Assembly (NCBI GenBank): GCA_023014335.1
Contig: JAECYW010000011.1
Coordinates: 2,170,001-2,234,000, forward strand
Direction: 5' to 3'
Source: Galerina marginata
Lineage: Eukaryota; Basidiomycota; Agaricomycetes; Agaricales; Galerinaceae
Length of the DNA stretch: 64,000 nucleotides
Position 1 is the first letter of the stretch. Each line of letters starts with the position of its first letter. Both the position numbers and the translations under genes were made by a program. A model generated the notes under the pieces. It saw only the letters and a list, made by a program, of their open reading frames with translations. It did not search any database and had not been told where the DNA came from. Positions 37,051 through 51,113 of this stretch are shown here, in pieces.

Positions 37051-38620
37051 GTGTGTGAGCGGTTATGTTGAGGTTTTAGCGTCTGGCGTTACTGGTCACT
37101 TGGCTTCGTATTTTGACTTTCTTCTATTACTTTTCTTTTGGTTCTTTCGTTCTTTCCGCATTTTTATTTTCCATTTCTCTGCCTTGTGCTACTCGTCATT
37201 TTTGTGCTGTCCTAATGATCTTTCTTCTTCTCATCAGGTCCAGGACGCGACTCTAAACCAAATTCGAAGACGATCAAATCATCATCTTCTGGTGCCAGTG
37301 ATGATGCTATGGGCAGTGGCGAAACGGTACCAACAACGACGGCTACTCAATAATTTTGTTCAATCTACATATGGTACGTTTTTATCTACCCCGTATCGTC
37401 TATATTTGCTAACTGATCTTCCTATTTTCACAGCTCCTGCTCCTGCTCCTCAAGACAACCTTTTCCTCTGGCAACTGCTCATCAAAACTCTTGTACATAG
37501 CCCATGCCAAAACCTCCGCCCACGTTTAGTCCGCCTCCTCGTCATCGGCTGGGTGGACAGAGTCGAACTCGCCGTTGAGTTCGTCTACTTCTACTGTTAC
37601 GCCTTGCCAAGATCCAGAGGGACAAGGAGAAGGTGCGGTTGTCGATTATTTTGGTGGATGGAGCGGATTTGGTTGTGGAGGGGTTGGAAGGTTCGACCTC
37701 GGGATCGACGGCAGAACAGCCAACGTCGTCATTATCTTCAGCTAATACTTCAATGACACCCTCAACAACAACCGCGACTTCTCGACCTCCTGCATCTTCT
37801 TCTACCGCAACTTCGCCCAACAGTGATTCAGGAGATATCGAACCGCCCATCTCACTTGTGGTGCAGGGTGCAAGGCAGCAACAGCTGAAAACTTCGACTT
37901 CGTCAGAATCGTGGTGGAATTATGTTGGGTGGACTCCATCGTCGTTATCGTCGACTACAGCTCCGCCTGCTGCTGCTGCGGACGTTAACGCTGACGAGGC
38001 CCAGACGAAGAAGCTTACGGAAGTGCTGAAGGATACAGATGGGGTTGAGCGGGTGCTGGTCACGGAGGGTGCTGATGCCTCTGCGACTGGTTCTGGTTTC
38101 GCTTCCGCCGCCGTGGTGCCTGAGGAGGAGGATCACGATCGTGATCGAGTGGGATTGGCAACCGGTGGCCTGACAACGGAGCCGACCACGACGACGACGA
38201 CCACTACAGAGAAGTGCAGAGACCACAGGGACGATGGCTGCGGGTTTGACCAGGATGACAGCCACGTCGACTTGGTTGGATCTGTGGTCTTGATATTATT
38301 CTTTGACTTCAACCACCACCAAAAGAACATCGATAGAGCCCGAAGCTACGATGCCCAACAATGCAGAGGAGCTTAGTGACGAAATTAAGGCAGGCAATGT
38401 TTCCGGAAATCAACCTACAGATGCGCCGAGTGAGACGAAGGATGTCAATTCCTCATCGTTGGCACAAGCACCTACGTCGAGTTATGGAATGCGCCCCTTT
38501 GCTTCACTTCGGAATGTCGTTAACATTAGATTTCCAACGACTACTCTTGGATCTCAGCGTCTCCCTGGCCCGCTCTGGTGATTCTTTCAGGCCAAGGTTT
38601 GTTTGATTTTAGTTTTTCCC
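37051..38620 (+). pseudogene. Unrecognised gene or gene remnant, Ser/Thr-rich, left copy
   Basis: A 247-codon frame (37633-38376) starts with VRLSIILVDGADLVVEGLEG and then a Ser/Thr/Pro-rich stretch. A striking SESWWNYVGWTPSS motif follows, then a compact KKLTEVLKDTDGVERVLVTE segment and a poly-Thr run. A neighbouring frame (38303-38581) continues with acidic sequence and SSYGMRPFASLRNVVNI. Upstream short exon-like pieces (TVPTTTATQ) and GT/AG signals occur from 37220. The even amino-acid use suggests real coding ancestry, but frames do not join cleanly. I do not recognise the family. Confidence 0.4.
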
Positions 38621-41372
38621 GAAATCTGCGCTGACTTTCCTACTTCAGCTTCCTGACTGCATCTGCGTCAATTTCGACCAGAACACCCTGAACTTGACCT
38701 ATGTTGACATTCAAATTTTGCTTTGCGATTCTTTTTGAAACTTCTGTACGTTCAAGTCTTATTTTGTCTCCAAACCGTCAAGTTTTCATGCGTGATCTCT
38801 TTCAGCTTGCTATGGACCTGTTACTAGACCGTCTCTGTTTTGGTTTTCGGGGAAGGTAACATTTGCCGCCTTGTTTGCGGACAATCTTTTTTGTGGTTAA
38901 ACCTTTTGAGGTCGACAACACGTCTATCTTACGATGGCTACAGCTTGTGGGTGTTTGGTCAATTTTTAATTTTTTTTTTGCTTTCGGCATTTCTGACAGT
39001 GCCTTTTACAGATATTGTGCCGGCTATCCTACTTGACAAAGCTTCAAAACTTTCCTAAGGCGAATACGGGAAGATGAGTTGCCCTCCAGTAGCAGCAGCA
39101 GGCTTCAACTTCAAGAGTCGACACCAGCTGGATATCCCGTGCACAACTTGAATACGAACCCCGGACTACTCACGCACAAGGTTCCGTGGCCTCTAGAGTC
39201 CCATATGCGTAGTATGTTACTGCGCTTATATTCTAGAAGTCTTCCTGCTTTTCGTTCGTACCTCTCAATGCTGTCTTGACGCTGCCACATCTTGGATATT
39301 TCTATGTTTATTCGCACCCTCGTATGTTTCAATTCGCTCCTGTCTCAGTTTGATACTTATTATTATCTTCGTATCCTTCAGAACTAGGTCTCCACGCTTG
39401 TGACTTTGACTGGATTCTTCGTTAATTATGCGCTCCTGTCTGGCGAATTCCAGACCAAGCGAAACCAAATTTGATTATACCAACCTGGGTAAAATTCATT
39501 CATACGGTTTCCTTCCCTCTTTCCTCAATACTCTTCTCATATCTCCCAAATTTAAATACCAGGGCGTGTTTTCATATCTAAGCCAAATGGTCCTCGCAAA
39601 TTTTACATCTATTGTCCCAATCTTTGGCCACATCAAGCCACTCAGTCGTGACACATCGTACAACTTCGCACTTTTCTCACCAGAATTTGAAGATTTCGAT
39701 CGGTTTGATTAGTTTTCTCGCACTCGCTTTACCGTATCTTTTCATGACATTCGACCCTCATGCACGAAATCTCGCGTTCTGCCACGACTACTGCCATTTC
39801 TCGATTTCGCATATCTGCCGAATTCAAACTTCTGATATATTTGATGGATTCTTCCGTGTTTCACGCATTTCTCAGGCATGAAACGACCACTACCCGTTTT
39901 CTTAGCTGTAAATCACCGTCTTTTTGATATCTGCCTGGCGAGAATGATCCAAAGTCCAGAGCTTTGGATGAGCGTATCTTGGTTCTTATTGATTTGAGGT
40001 CAGTGGGTCCGTCTTGTTGAGGGTCCGTTGAATACTGATTTGTTGTCGATTTTAGCCTACAAAGCATCGGCAAGATCTTTCTTGAGAAGACCTGGTTAAC
40101 ATTTACGTTTTCTTGGCTAATTCTTTGAAGTCAAGGCACGTCTCCCATTTTATGTTTGGAACTCGTCGAATGCTGATTCTCGTCCATTGTTCAGAAGGCT
40201 TGGTCTGACTCTCGCTTTGGAATGCAAGTAGAAATCCTACTCCTGATCTTGAAGCATCTTCTCCGTCGCAGCTTTCAACCTGGCAGGCCCGCCATATTCT
40301 GCTCAGACGAGCACAGCTCGGTATCCCGCAGCCACGCACCTCTTGCGTGAAAGTTCGCTCCGCAATGAGTCGGCCTGTCTCCGTGGCGGAATTCAGGTCC
40401 GCTACAGGTGGAATTTATCCCATTCTATGATATCTCCAGTTGTGCATGCGCAGCGGAAGATTATTATCGTTTCCACCTTTCAAGCCCGAATGCCTGGTTG
40501 CACACCCTGTCATATAGATATCCAAAATCGGGGAAATCGTCTGGGAAATCGCCCGAATCAGCTACAAATCGTTCAAGTCTGCATCTTTTTCCTTACTCAA
40601 TTTTTGGAGACCAGAAAATGCCGAGAACGCTGGCGTTGTTTGGGTTCTAAATTGGTACACTCATTTCGTCGAAAATTCATAGAATGGAATACTCATCGTC
40701 GTCTGTTTTAGATTGTAAGGGCAGTCACATGAGTTCTTCATACCCGGAATAACTTTAACCACAGTTTTGTTCTAACCTCGCCTAGCACTGATTTTCCTCC
40801 CGTGCAGCCGGCGAGTCCTTCAATACAGTGCTGTCTAAAACCTTAACGGATTCCGACATCGATCCCTAGACGGCAAAATTTTCTGTGACAATGCTTCAAC
40901 TGTCAAACCCGAGACGCCTTGAATACAGTCCGACGAATCTCTCAGAGCAGAGACAGCCAAAGTTGATTTTGTCGAAATCTCGTTCGCTGCTAAAATTGGT
41001 GTGCTATAGCTTCTCACAATATTTCCACCCAGACACGCCGTTGAGCTCTGATTGCCTGGGGTGAAGCTGACTCTTGTAAAACTCATTCATTTACTGACAC
41101 ATTCTTTGCAGGAGGGTGGCCCCGACGGCGAAACGCCACACACGTACACTCTCGACGGATCTGCTAACATACGCCATTTTTTCACCTTCCTTCTGAGAAT
41201 ACATCGAACCTTTCAATTACATCTCGCCGCGAACCAGTCATGATGAGAAGTCGCCTTGCCCATGCTACGTTCATTTGGTTGATAGGTCTCAGTGAATAAC
41301 TTATTGCGACAATTACCATTTCGCGTAACTAGGCCCTATCCTCTTTATTTCAACTTTCCTAATACAGTCGAC
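38621..41372. other. Inner part of left arm: diverged internal repeats, no supported gene
   Basis: Segment 38758-39445 has a diverged direct copy in the spacer (42375-42980), and 39442-39650 has a diverged inverted copy at 43401-43608. A 65-bp piece at 40516-40583 resembles 35145-35210 in the same arm. The phrase TCGAATGCTGAT-like recurs at 35485, 40030, 40152 and 40781. Open frames here are short; a shared peptide LSYDGYS in both 38758-type copies hints at an old coding sequence. Confidence 0.5.
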
Positions 41373-44300
41373 CATGCTACCTAACTGGCACCTCGCCCCT
41401 CCAGCTATTCATTTCACGTTTGACCTTTGGTTGACCTGAGCAAATAAAATACCAAATGTCAGTCTTTTGTTGCCCATTCCTTCCTGCCACTGAACATTTA
41501 TGTAGTTCAGTAAAACTGTTAGGCCATGATTCCGCCTTTTGATGATCCTTTTACAACTTCAAAGTGCGTTCATTGCAATTAAAACCAGTAGTCATTCCCA
41601 TCATAATTCTCATCCGTTGCTGACAGGAGTTCCGAGGCGCATGTAACTTTTGCGTCTCAACCTATCGGCGCCAGGGTTAAAGTTGGTGGATTCTGTCAAA
41701 CCGCGGTGCACTCGAGAGGTCGAAAATCGCAGTTTCCTGAAGTCCTTTTTGCCCACAACCTTGACGCTCTTACTCCGATGTCAATGTCCGTAAGTAATCA
41801 TCCCTTCCAATCCCCCCTTTTTCGTTGCCACGTCATTAATCTAATAGCCAACTGAAATACTGCAGATGTCGGATAAGGTTGGGAGCAACTGCCAAGTCCT
41901 GGTATCTTAAGGCACCATTCTTGCAAACTTGGAGTCTCCTCTACTCCACTCAAAACGGCTGATCTTAGCTGAATCGTCGATACAAGCAAATGTGGCTTCT
42001 CATAGACATTTACCGTCATCCTTAAAACTCCGACTGCCTGCGGTAAGCCAGGAAGTGCCCTTGCCATTCTGTCGGACATATTTTTGCTAACCTTGGTCGA
42101 CACTTGTTACTTTTTAGTGTATTCTCTGTTCGACTTGGACTACATTCGTATCGAACTTCAGGCCCTCTAGCCTCTTCTAGAATCATTCCATGCCCGGTCA
42201 TGGCTCCAGTGCGCTCGCTCACTTCCATTCGAAGGCAAGCAACCTCTAGAGAACGACGAGTCAAACTAAACATTTGTGATAAGTCATTGGTCAAGGGAAT
42301 AGTATTAGTCGTAACGTCAACGATGCCAGATATTGATCTGCTTTGCCGCTGGAAGTTTCAAACAATTTCAAAAATTTATTTTGTTTCCAAACCGTCAAGT
42401 TCTCGTGAGTGATCTCTTTCAGCTCGCTAAGGACTTGTTACTAGACCGTCTCTTTCGGCTTTCAGGGGACGGTAACAACGAGGTTCGCCCCGACCTAGAC
42501 AACCTTTCCTTTTTGTGGTCAAACCCTTTGAGGTCAAGAACACATCTATCTTACGATGGCTACAGCTCGTGGGTGGACGGAGAGGGTTTATTTAATGTAA
42601 GTATATTTTGGTTGATTTTTTTTTTGCTTTCGGCATCTCTGACATGCTTTTTACAGATATTATGCCGGCTCTCCTAGTACTGGACGAAGCTTTTCTAAGG
42701 CGAATAATACTGGAATACGAATCGGACTTAGTCGGCAACCTTGCCTTCCCGCCGAATCGGGCTTCGACTTCAAGAGTCTACATCAACTGGATATCCCATG
42801 CACAACTTGATTATAAACCCCAGACTACTCACGTACAAGGTTCCGTGGTCTCTATTGCACCCTCGTAGTTTCATTTCGCTCTTTCCTCAATTTGGTACTT
42901 ACCATATCTTCGTATCCTTTAGAACTAAGTCTCCACGCTTGTTGACTGGATCTTCGTTAATTATGCGCTTATGTCTGACCATGGGCATGGCGGACGGTTC
43001 ATTACTGGTCATCCGAGTCCACTACTGGAAGATCGTGATTGACGTTTGACCTAACGAGGGTGCTGTCTTCCCGGTTTTTGGTTTTACGTGGAGACCCGGT
43101 CTCTTCGTTATTTGTACCTCATATGTTGATTTTATATCGATTCTCGAACATAGATATGATTGGGTTTAATTCTGCAGCAAGTTTGCCTCAGAGTATAGAG
43201 TCCGCAGATATTGTGCTCGACAGAAGCGAATGAATTTTGACTTCTCCATTCTCCTGCGTGTACAGGTAAATACGCCAAGGAACGATTAACACAATAGAGC
43301 CATTACCAAATTTATTGTTTGTTGGCAACCCCTGAATAAGCTTAAGATCATTGTACCGTTCGAAAGCGAAACATCTCCAGGAATGTGTTGGTCCGACTGA
43401 TCATGAGTGGCTCGATGTGGCCAAAGATTGGGACGCCAGTTGCCAGATAAAATTTTGGCAGGACCGCTTGGCTCGGACATGAAGACACGCCCCGGTATCG
43501 AGATATGAGAAGAGTATTTACGAAAGGAGGAACTTGAAGGAAATCATATGAACTTTACCTGGGTTGGTACAATCAAATTTGGTTTCGCTTGGTCTCGAAT
43601 TCTTCATTCCTGTCCTTTCCTATGTACGCGGAGCATTTTGGGCAAAGGTTTGATTCCGCTGGAAAGGCCAATAGCAATGACCTTTTCCGCTAGGGAGACC
43701 TGAGACCGGAGCGGTGGCTGGCTGAATCGATTTGGTGTTTTCTTACGCCACGAGCAAGAACGGGAAGCAGGTCACCGAAATATTCGCAATTCTGCGAGAG
43801 GTATACTGCCCTCTGTGAAGAGGAAAGTCGTTTGGACACCGGGCTTCCGAGAGTATTATGTAACACACGTGCAAGCTTCTCTCGGCGGACCGCTCTACGG
43901 TGAGTCTGAAATTCTCTGAATGTCGTGCGCGCTGCTGGCTGCTCTGAAACTGCAGGCCATAGGCTAGCAAAACAACAGCAACTCCAAGGTCTTGGAGAGC
44001 AGGTTTTCTGATGGGCAAAGCATCCGATGCATCTTGGGTGTCAATATTAATGATTTGGTAAGGGGAAGGTGTCAGCTACAGTCCCGACACTCGTGCTCGT
44101 GTAAACGGCTCATGGGCAAGACATCATGTGTATTATACAGGTGCCTTGATACCAGGCAATGTAGCTGTAAGGATTCACAGTTGATATTGTGTATCTTGGA
44201 TAACGGATGACGCTGACCGGCGGCGGCGAGGTGTTTTCATCTACTCGAGTATTCTACGTCCTGCATTGCGACATCATCAAGGCCTGATTCTGGTTTGCTC

Positions 44301-44677
44301 TGTGCACTTGTCACTGTGTCACCGTGTAGGGTGGGTTGCTTGAGGGGGGGGGTTGAGCGAGTTCAAGTTCGTGTCATTTGATTGACCCTAGCTGGGCGAT
44401 TGACCTGAATGACCATCCCTTTGGTTACGTGCACTCGGATACTTGACTTAAACAATTTACAATTGATCCTAGCTGGGAAAAAGCTAGGGAAACTAATGCC
44501 GTCGTGGGGTTGCGAGGTGCGGCCACTGGCGCTGCGGATACACTCTGGTGGTTGGATAAAGACACCCAGGTTAGTGTGCTCTTAGCTTGCAAGCCAGTTG
44601 AAATCTCGAAGGTGGGTTGCTTCGCGATGGCAAGGTTGACGTGGTATCGGGATCTGCCCCACTTCCCTACAACTAGC
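41373..44677. repeat. Spacer of the palindrome with older, diverged arm-derived pieces
   Basis: This 3,305-bp spacer is not a palindrome of itself at high identity. It contains a direct diverged copy of left-arm 38758-39445 at 42375-42980 (shared words such as CGTCAAGTT, TCTTACGATGGCTACAGC and ATTATGCGCT) and, at 43401-43608, a copy in right-arm orientation of 46400-46608 (shared GTGGCCAAAGATTGGGAC and CAAATTTGGTTTCGCTTGG). No gene is supported. The frame 42608-42868 (LDEAFLRRIILEYESDLVGN) is even in composition but unrecognised. Confidence 0.75.
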
Positions 44678-47429
44678 GTCGACTGTATTAGGAAAGTTGA
44701 AATAAAGAGGATAGGGCCTAGTTACGCGAAATGGTAATTGTCGCAATAAGTTATTCACTGAGACCTATCAACCAAATGAACGTAGCATGGGCAAGGCGAC
44801 TTCTCATCATGACTGGTTCGCGGCGAGATGTAATTGAAAGGTTCGATGTATTCTCAGAAGGAAGGTGAAAAAATGGCGTATGTTAGCAGATCCGTCGAGA
44901 GTGTACGTGTGTGGCGTTTCGCCGTCGGGGCCACCCTCCTGCAAAGAATGTGTCAGTAAATGAATGAGTTTTACAAGAGTCAGCTTCACCCCAGGCAATC
45001 AGAGCTCAACGGCGTGTCTGGGTGGAAATATTGTGAGAAGCTATAGCACACCAATTTTAGCAGCGAACGAGATTTCGACAAAATCAACTTTGGCTGTCTC
45101 TGCTCTGAGAGATTCGTCGGACTGTATTCAAGGCGTCTCGGGTTTGACAGTTGAAGCATTGTCACAGAAAATTTTGCCGTCTAGGGATCGATGTCGGAAT
45201 CCGTTAAGGTTTTAGACAGCACTGTATTGAAGGACTCGCCGGCTGCACGGGAGGAAAATCAGTGCTAGGCGAGGTTAGAACAAAACTGTGGTTAAAGTTA
45301 TTCCGGGTATGAAGAACTCATGTGACTGCCCTTACAATCTAAAACAGACGACGATGAGTATTCCATTCTATGAATTTTCGACGAAATGAGTGTACCAATT
45401 TAGAACCCAAACAACGCCAGCGTTCTCGGCATTTTCTGGTCTCCAAAAATTGAGTAAGGAAAAAGATGCAGACTTGAACGATTTGTAGCTGATTCGGGCG
45501 ATTTCCCAGACGATTTCCCCGATTTTGGATATCTATATGACAGGGTGTGCAACCAGGCATTCGGGCTTGAAAGGTGGAAACGATAATAATCTTCCGCTGC
45601 GCATGCACAACTGGAGATATCATAGAATGGGATAAATTCCACCTGTAGCGGACCTGAATTCCGCCACGGAGACAGGCCGACTCATTGCGGAGCGAACTTT
45701 CACGCAAGAGGTGCGTGGCTGCGGGATACCGAGCTGTGCTCGTCTGAGCAGAATATGGCGGGCCTGCCAGGTTGAAAGCTGCGACGGAGAAGATGCTTCA
45801 AGATCAGGAGTAGGATTTCTACTTGCATTCCAAAGCGAGAGTCAGACCAAGCCTTCTGAACAATGGACGAGAATCAGCATTCGACGAGTTCCAAACATAA
45901 AATGGGAGACGTGCCTTGACTTCAAAGAATTAGCCAAGAAAACGTAAATGTTAACCAGGTCTTCTCAAGAAAGATCTTGCCGATGCTTTGTAGGCTAAAA
46001 TCGACAACAAATCAGTATTCAACGGACCCTCAACAAGACGGACCCACTGACCTCAAATCAATAAGAACCAAGATACGCTCATCCAAAGCTCTGGACTTTG
46101 GATCATTCTCGCCAGGCAGATATCAAAAAGACGGTGATTTACAGCTAAGAAAACGGGTAGTGGTCGTTTCATGCCTGAGAAATGCGTGAAACACGGAAGA
46201 ATCCATCAAATATATCAGAAGTTTGAATTCGGCAGATATGCGAAATCGAGAAATGGCAGTAGTCGTGGCAGAACGCGAGATTTCGTGCATGAGGGTCGAA
46301 TGTCATGAAAAGATACGGTAAAGCGAGTGCGAGAAAACTAATCAAACCGATCGAAATCTTCAAATTCTGGTGAGAAAAGTGCGAAGTTGTACGATGTGTC
46401 ACGACTGAGTGGCTTGATGTGGCCAAAGATTGGGACAATAGATGTAAAATTTGCGAGGACCATTTGGCTTAGATATGAAAACACGCCCTGGTATTTAAAT
46501 TTGGGAGATATGAGAAGAGTATTGAGGAAAGAGGGAAGGAAACCGTATGAATGAATTTTACCCAGGTTGGTATAATCAAATTTGGTTTCGCTTGGTCTGG
46601 AATTCGCCAGACAGGAGCGCATAATTAACGAAGAATCCAGTCAAAGTCACAAGCGTGGAGACCTAGTTCTGAAGGATACGAAGATAATAATAAGTATCAA
46701 ACTGAGACAGGAGCGAATTGAAACATACGAGGGTGCGAATAAACATAGAAATATCCAAGATGTGGCAGCGTCAAGACAGCATTGAGAGGTACGAACGAAA
46801 AGCAGGAAGACTTCTAGAATATAAGCGCAGTAACATACTACGCATATGGGACTCTAGAGGCCACGGAACCTTGTGCGTGAGTAGTCCGGGGTTCGTATTC
46901 AAGTTGTGCACGGGATATCCAGCTGGTGTCGACTCTTGAAGTTGAAGCCTGCTGCTGCTACTGGAGGGCAACTCATCTTCCCGTATTCGCCTTAGGAAAG
47001 TTTTGAAGCTTTGTCAAGTAGGATAGCCGGCACAATATCTGTAAAAGGCACTGTCAGAAATGCCGAAAGCAAAAAAAAAATTAAAAATTGACCAAACACC
47101 CACAAGCTGTAGCCATCGTAAGATAGACGTGTTGTCGACCTCAAAAGGTTTAACCACAAAAAAGATTGTCCGCAAACAAGGCGGCAAATGTTACCTTCCC
47201 CGAAAACCAAAACAGAGACGGTCTAGTAACAGGTCCATAGCAAGCTGAAAGAGATCACGCATGAAAACTTGACGGTTTGGAGACAAAATAAGACTTGAAC
47301 GTACAGAAGTTTCAAAAAGAATCGCAAAGCAAAATTTGAATGTCAACATAGGTCAAGTTCAGGGTGTTCTGGTCGAAATTGACGCAGATGCAGTCAGGAA
47401 GCTGAAGTAGGAAAGTCAGCGCAGATTTC
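44678..47429. other. Inner part of right arm, no supported gene
   Basis: Mirror of 38621-41372 with the same diverged internal repeats. Confidence 0.5.
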
Positions 47430-48999
47430 GGGAAAAACTAAAATCAAACAAACCTTGGCCTGAAAGAATCACCAGAGCGGGCCAGGGAGACGCTGAGATC
47501 CAAGAGTAGTCGTTGGAAATCTAATGTTAACGACATTCCGAAGTGAAGCAAAGGGGCGCATTCCATAACTCGACGTAGGTGCTTGTGCCAACGATGAGGA
47601 ATTGACATCCTTCGTCTCACTCGGCGCATCTGTAGGTTGATTTCCGGAAACATTGCCTGCCTTAATTTCGTCACTAAGCTCCTCTGCATTGTTGGGCATC
47701 GTAGCTTCGGGCTCTATCGATGTTCTTTTGGTGGTGGTTGAAGTCAAAGAATAATATCAAGACCACAGATCCAACCAAGTCGACGTGGCTGTCATCCTGG
47801 TCAAACCCGCAGCCATCGTCCCTGTGGTCTCTGCACTTCTCTGTAGTGGTCGTCGTCGTCGTGGTCGGCTCCGTTGTCAGGCCACCGGTTGCCAATCCCA
47901 CTCGATCACGATCGTGATCCTCCTCCTCAGGCACCACGGCGGCGGAAGCGAAACCAGAACCAGTCGCAGAGGCATCAGCACCCTCCGTGACCAGCACCCG
48001 CTCAACCCCATCTGTATCCTTCAGCACTTCCGTAAGCTTCTTCGTCTGGGCCTCGTCAGCGTTAACGTCCGCAGCAGCAGCAGGCGGAGCTGTAGTCGAC
48101 GATAACGACGATGGAGTCCACCCAACATAATTCCACCACGATTCTGACGAAGTCGAAGTTTTCAGCTGTTGCTGCCTTGCACCCTGCACCACAAGTGAGA
48201 TGGGCGGTTCGATATCTCCTGAATCACTGTTGGGCGAAGTTGCGGTAGAAGAAGATGCAGGAGGTCGAGAAGTCGCGGTTGTTGTTGAGGGTGTCATTGA
48301 AGTATTAGCTGAAGATAATGACGACGTTGGCTGTTCTGCCGTCGATCCCGAGGTCGAACCTTCCAACCCCTCCACAACCAAATCCGCTCCATCCACCAAA
48401 ATAATCGACAACCGCACCTTCTCCTTGTCCCTCTGGATCTTGGCAAGGCGTAACAGTAGAAGTAGACGAACTCAACGGCGAGTTCGACTCTGTCCACCCA
48501 GCCGATGACGAGGAGGCGGACTAAACGTGGGCGGAGGTTTTGGCATGGGCTATGTACAAGAGTTTTGATGAGCAGTTGCCAGAGGAAAAGGTTGTCTTGA
48601 GGAGCAGGAGCAGGAGCTGTGAAAATAGGAAGATCAGTTAGCAAATATAGACGATACGGGGTAGATAAAAACGTACCATATGTAGATTGAACAAAATTAT
48701 TGAGTAGCCGTCGTTGTTGGTACCGTTTCGCCACTGCCCATAGCATCATCACTGGCACCAGAAGATGATGATTTGATCGTCTTCGAATTTGGTTTAGAGT
48801 CGCGTCCTGGACCTGATGAGAAGAAGAAAGATCATTAGGACAGCACAAAAATGACGAGTAGCACAAGGCAGAGAAATGGAAAATAAAAATGCGGAAAGAA
48901 CGAAAGAACCAAAAGAAAAGTAATAGAAGAAAGTCAAAATACGAAGCCAAGTGACCAGTAACGCCAGACGCTAAAACCTCAACATAACCGCTCACACAC
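47430..48999 (-). pseudogene. Unrecognised Ser/Thr-rich gene or remnant, right copy
   Basis: Exact mirror of 37051-38620. The 247-codon frame with WWNYVGW lies at 48417-47674 on the minus strand and is identical in sequence to the left copy. Confidence 0.4.
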
Positions 49000-51113
49000 T
49001 CTCCTCCTGCTGCTCGTCATCATCGTGGCGGACAACAGGCACAGGAGCAGGAGCAGGACAAGTTAATCAACCCAAAAAATCGCCTACAAACAACCCAAAC
49101 GCCTAAAACACATCAAATCAACACAAAATCCAGCTCGCCACCACCATCTCTCAACGGAAAAACGCACAGATCTTCGGAACCTCGGAACCTTCCCCTTCTC
49201 CTGCCGAAACCGTTATGACGGATGACGCAAGAGAAAGAAGCTAACAAAAAACACCACCAAAAAAGTCACAAAAACCAGACGAAGAATTAGTCACTGAAAA
49301 AACCTCAGATGGCCGACATCCTTCTCAGAAACTGAAAATAGAAGAGAAAATTCTCAAAAAACAACTATGAAAGCCAAAAGGAAATATAAAAGGGTATCAA
49401 ATCCAAAACGAATGATTTAGAACCAAAACCAGAATTAAAACCAGGAGCACTCGAAGAGTCAATTCCAACAACCCAAAGTTCTCTTCGTCGTGGTCCTCCT
49501 GTAGTCGTCGTCGTCGTCGTCATCGCCCACAATCGATAACAGCAGACCGACGAGAAAGAACCAACACCAAAGATTACTCACAAACACCACCAACAGCTAA
49601 AATGAGTGAACCAGCGTCCGTCTCCTCAAATAGAAAACCAATGACAAGCAAACAAGCAGAACCACCAAATCCAGCCACCGAAATAAAAAGAAGAAAGCAG
49701 AAGGAAAGCCAGAACAGAACAATAATCTCCCAACCAAACAAAAGCAAATCAAATCCGAACGATAGCAACTGTCCATCCCGGCCTGCGAGCATGCCTCTCA
49801 TAATCAGCTTCCATTGCTAATCGTCATCGTCATCATCAACCATGACGGAGAAAAAAATAAAAACCCGCTAAACACATAAAACGCATAAAAACGTTGAAAG
49901 CATAGCAAGACCGAAAACGAAGCACGTCCTCCTTGTCCTCATCCAGAGTCTATCCAAAGTCCATCCAGGTTAAGGGATAGAAGGACGGGACAGGAAAAGA
50001 AAACGAATACGAATACGAAAAAGAAAGGGGAAAATAAAGTAGAAAAAAAGTCAAGAAACCCTCCCGACAGAATGGCAGAAGCAGAGCCACGTCAGCCAAC
50101 GCCTGGTGCTTCTAGATCTGCTGGTCCTGCTCGTCATCCTTCATACCTGTCATCGCGCATCCCACTTCGCGACGACGAACAAACGAAGGCAAAGAGAAAA
50201 CCCCCAAATGAAGCATCGTCCAAAATATGAAATACCCAATACACCAAAACGTCGAAAATGCATCGACGGCCATAAAACGACGATCTCCTCCTGAATGGGT
50301 AGAAAACGAACCACAGGAGAAAACGAAACGAACAGAAAAGAAAGAAGAGAAGAAGGAAAGAAGGAAAGCCAACCAAGGCAAAAGAGCAGAGAAATTCTGC
50401 ATACTCTAAAAATGTACGACTTACCTGCGCTTGAAGAGATCATCAAAATACCATTTCCGCGAAATACCACTTGCTGACTTTATGCAGGCTTTAGAGACGT
50501 TGATGTTACAGTCAGTTAGTCAAGGGACTCGTGACTACAAACGCGGACAACAGATCAGCACTCGACGGGTTATTGACAAAATGAATATACTTCAAAATGC
50601 CATCTAGTCAACCTTGTGGACCTCACCCAAGGCTTCAGCAGAGCAATCTCGCGGAATACTTGTGGCCTAATCAGCCAACAGATCAGTACTGAATGAGCTC
50701 TCAGAGAAAATATCTTGCCTTGCTTGCTATCGGATAAAAATAGAAATGCATAGAAATGCCCGCAAACTATATTCAACTCGTCGACAATTCTTGAAATTCC
50801 CCAAACTCGGGCGGTCAACATCAAAACATTTTCAATGAATGCATGAACGATTGGTTGCAAATTCGAGTGACTTTCTCCAGACGAGGTTTCCAATTTGGAT
50901 ATCCACAACGTGGCAGTGTTAAAGTGGGCGACTGGACTTGAGATACAGAACATTTAAATATGACGAGGAGACCAGTTCACGTTACGCAAACAGAACTGGA
51001 TAATCCTTGGTGAGATATAATGGAACAAGTAAGTAAATGAGTTTTACCCCATGATCGACCTAAACATTGCGCATCCGCTGCCGCGACCAGGTCCTCAGAG
51101 CATCAACAAGATG
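49000..51113. other. A-rich, strand-skewed stretch in right arm
   Basis: Mirror of 34937-37050, including the 50308 substitution, which changes one residue (Leu against Ser) in a shadow frame only. Confidence 0.45.

Larger units (their letters stand above)
31829..41372 (+). repeat. Left arm of a giant palindrome (9,544 bp)
   Basis: This arm is the reverse complement of 44678-54221. Every paired coordinate sums to 86,050 (for example 33302/52748, 37055/48995 and 41052/44998), so there is no net insertion or deletion over 9.5 kb. The only difference I found is T at 35742 against C in the other arm. Identity stops abruptly at CCATTGAAC on the outside and at AATACAGTCGAC on the inside. I see no target-site duplication at the outer edges. 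Confidence 0.95.

Noticed and set aside
37055..37756. 233-codon hydrophobic frame in the left arm (and its mirror)
   Set aside because: The hydrophobicity comes from T-rich DNA. The neighbouring frame with VRLSIILVDGADLVVEG reads better as protein.
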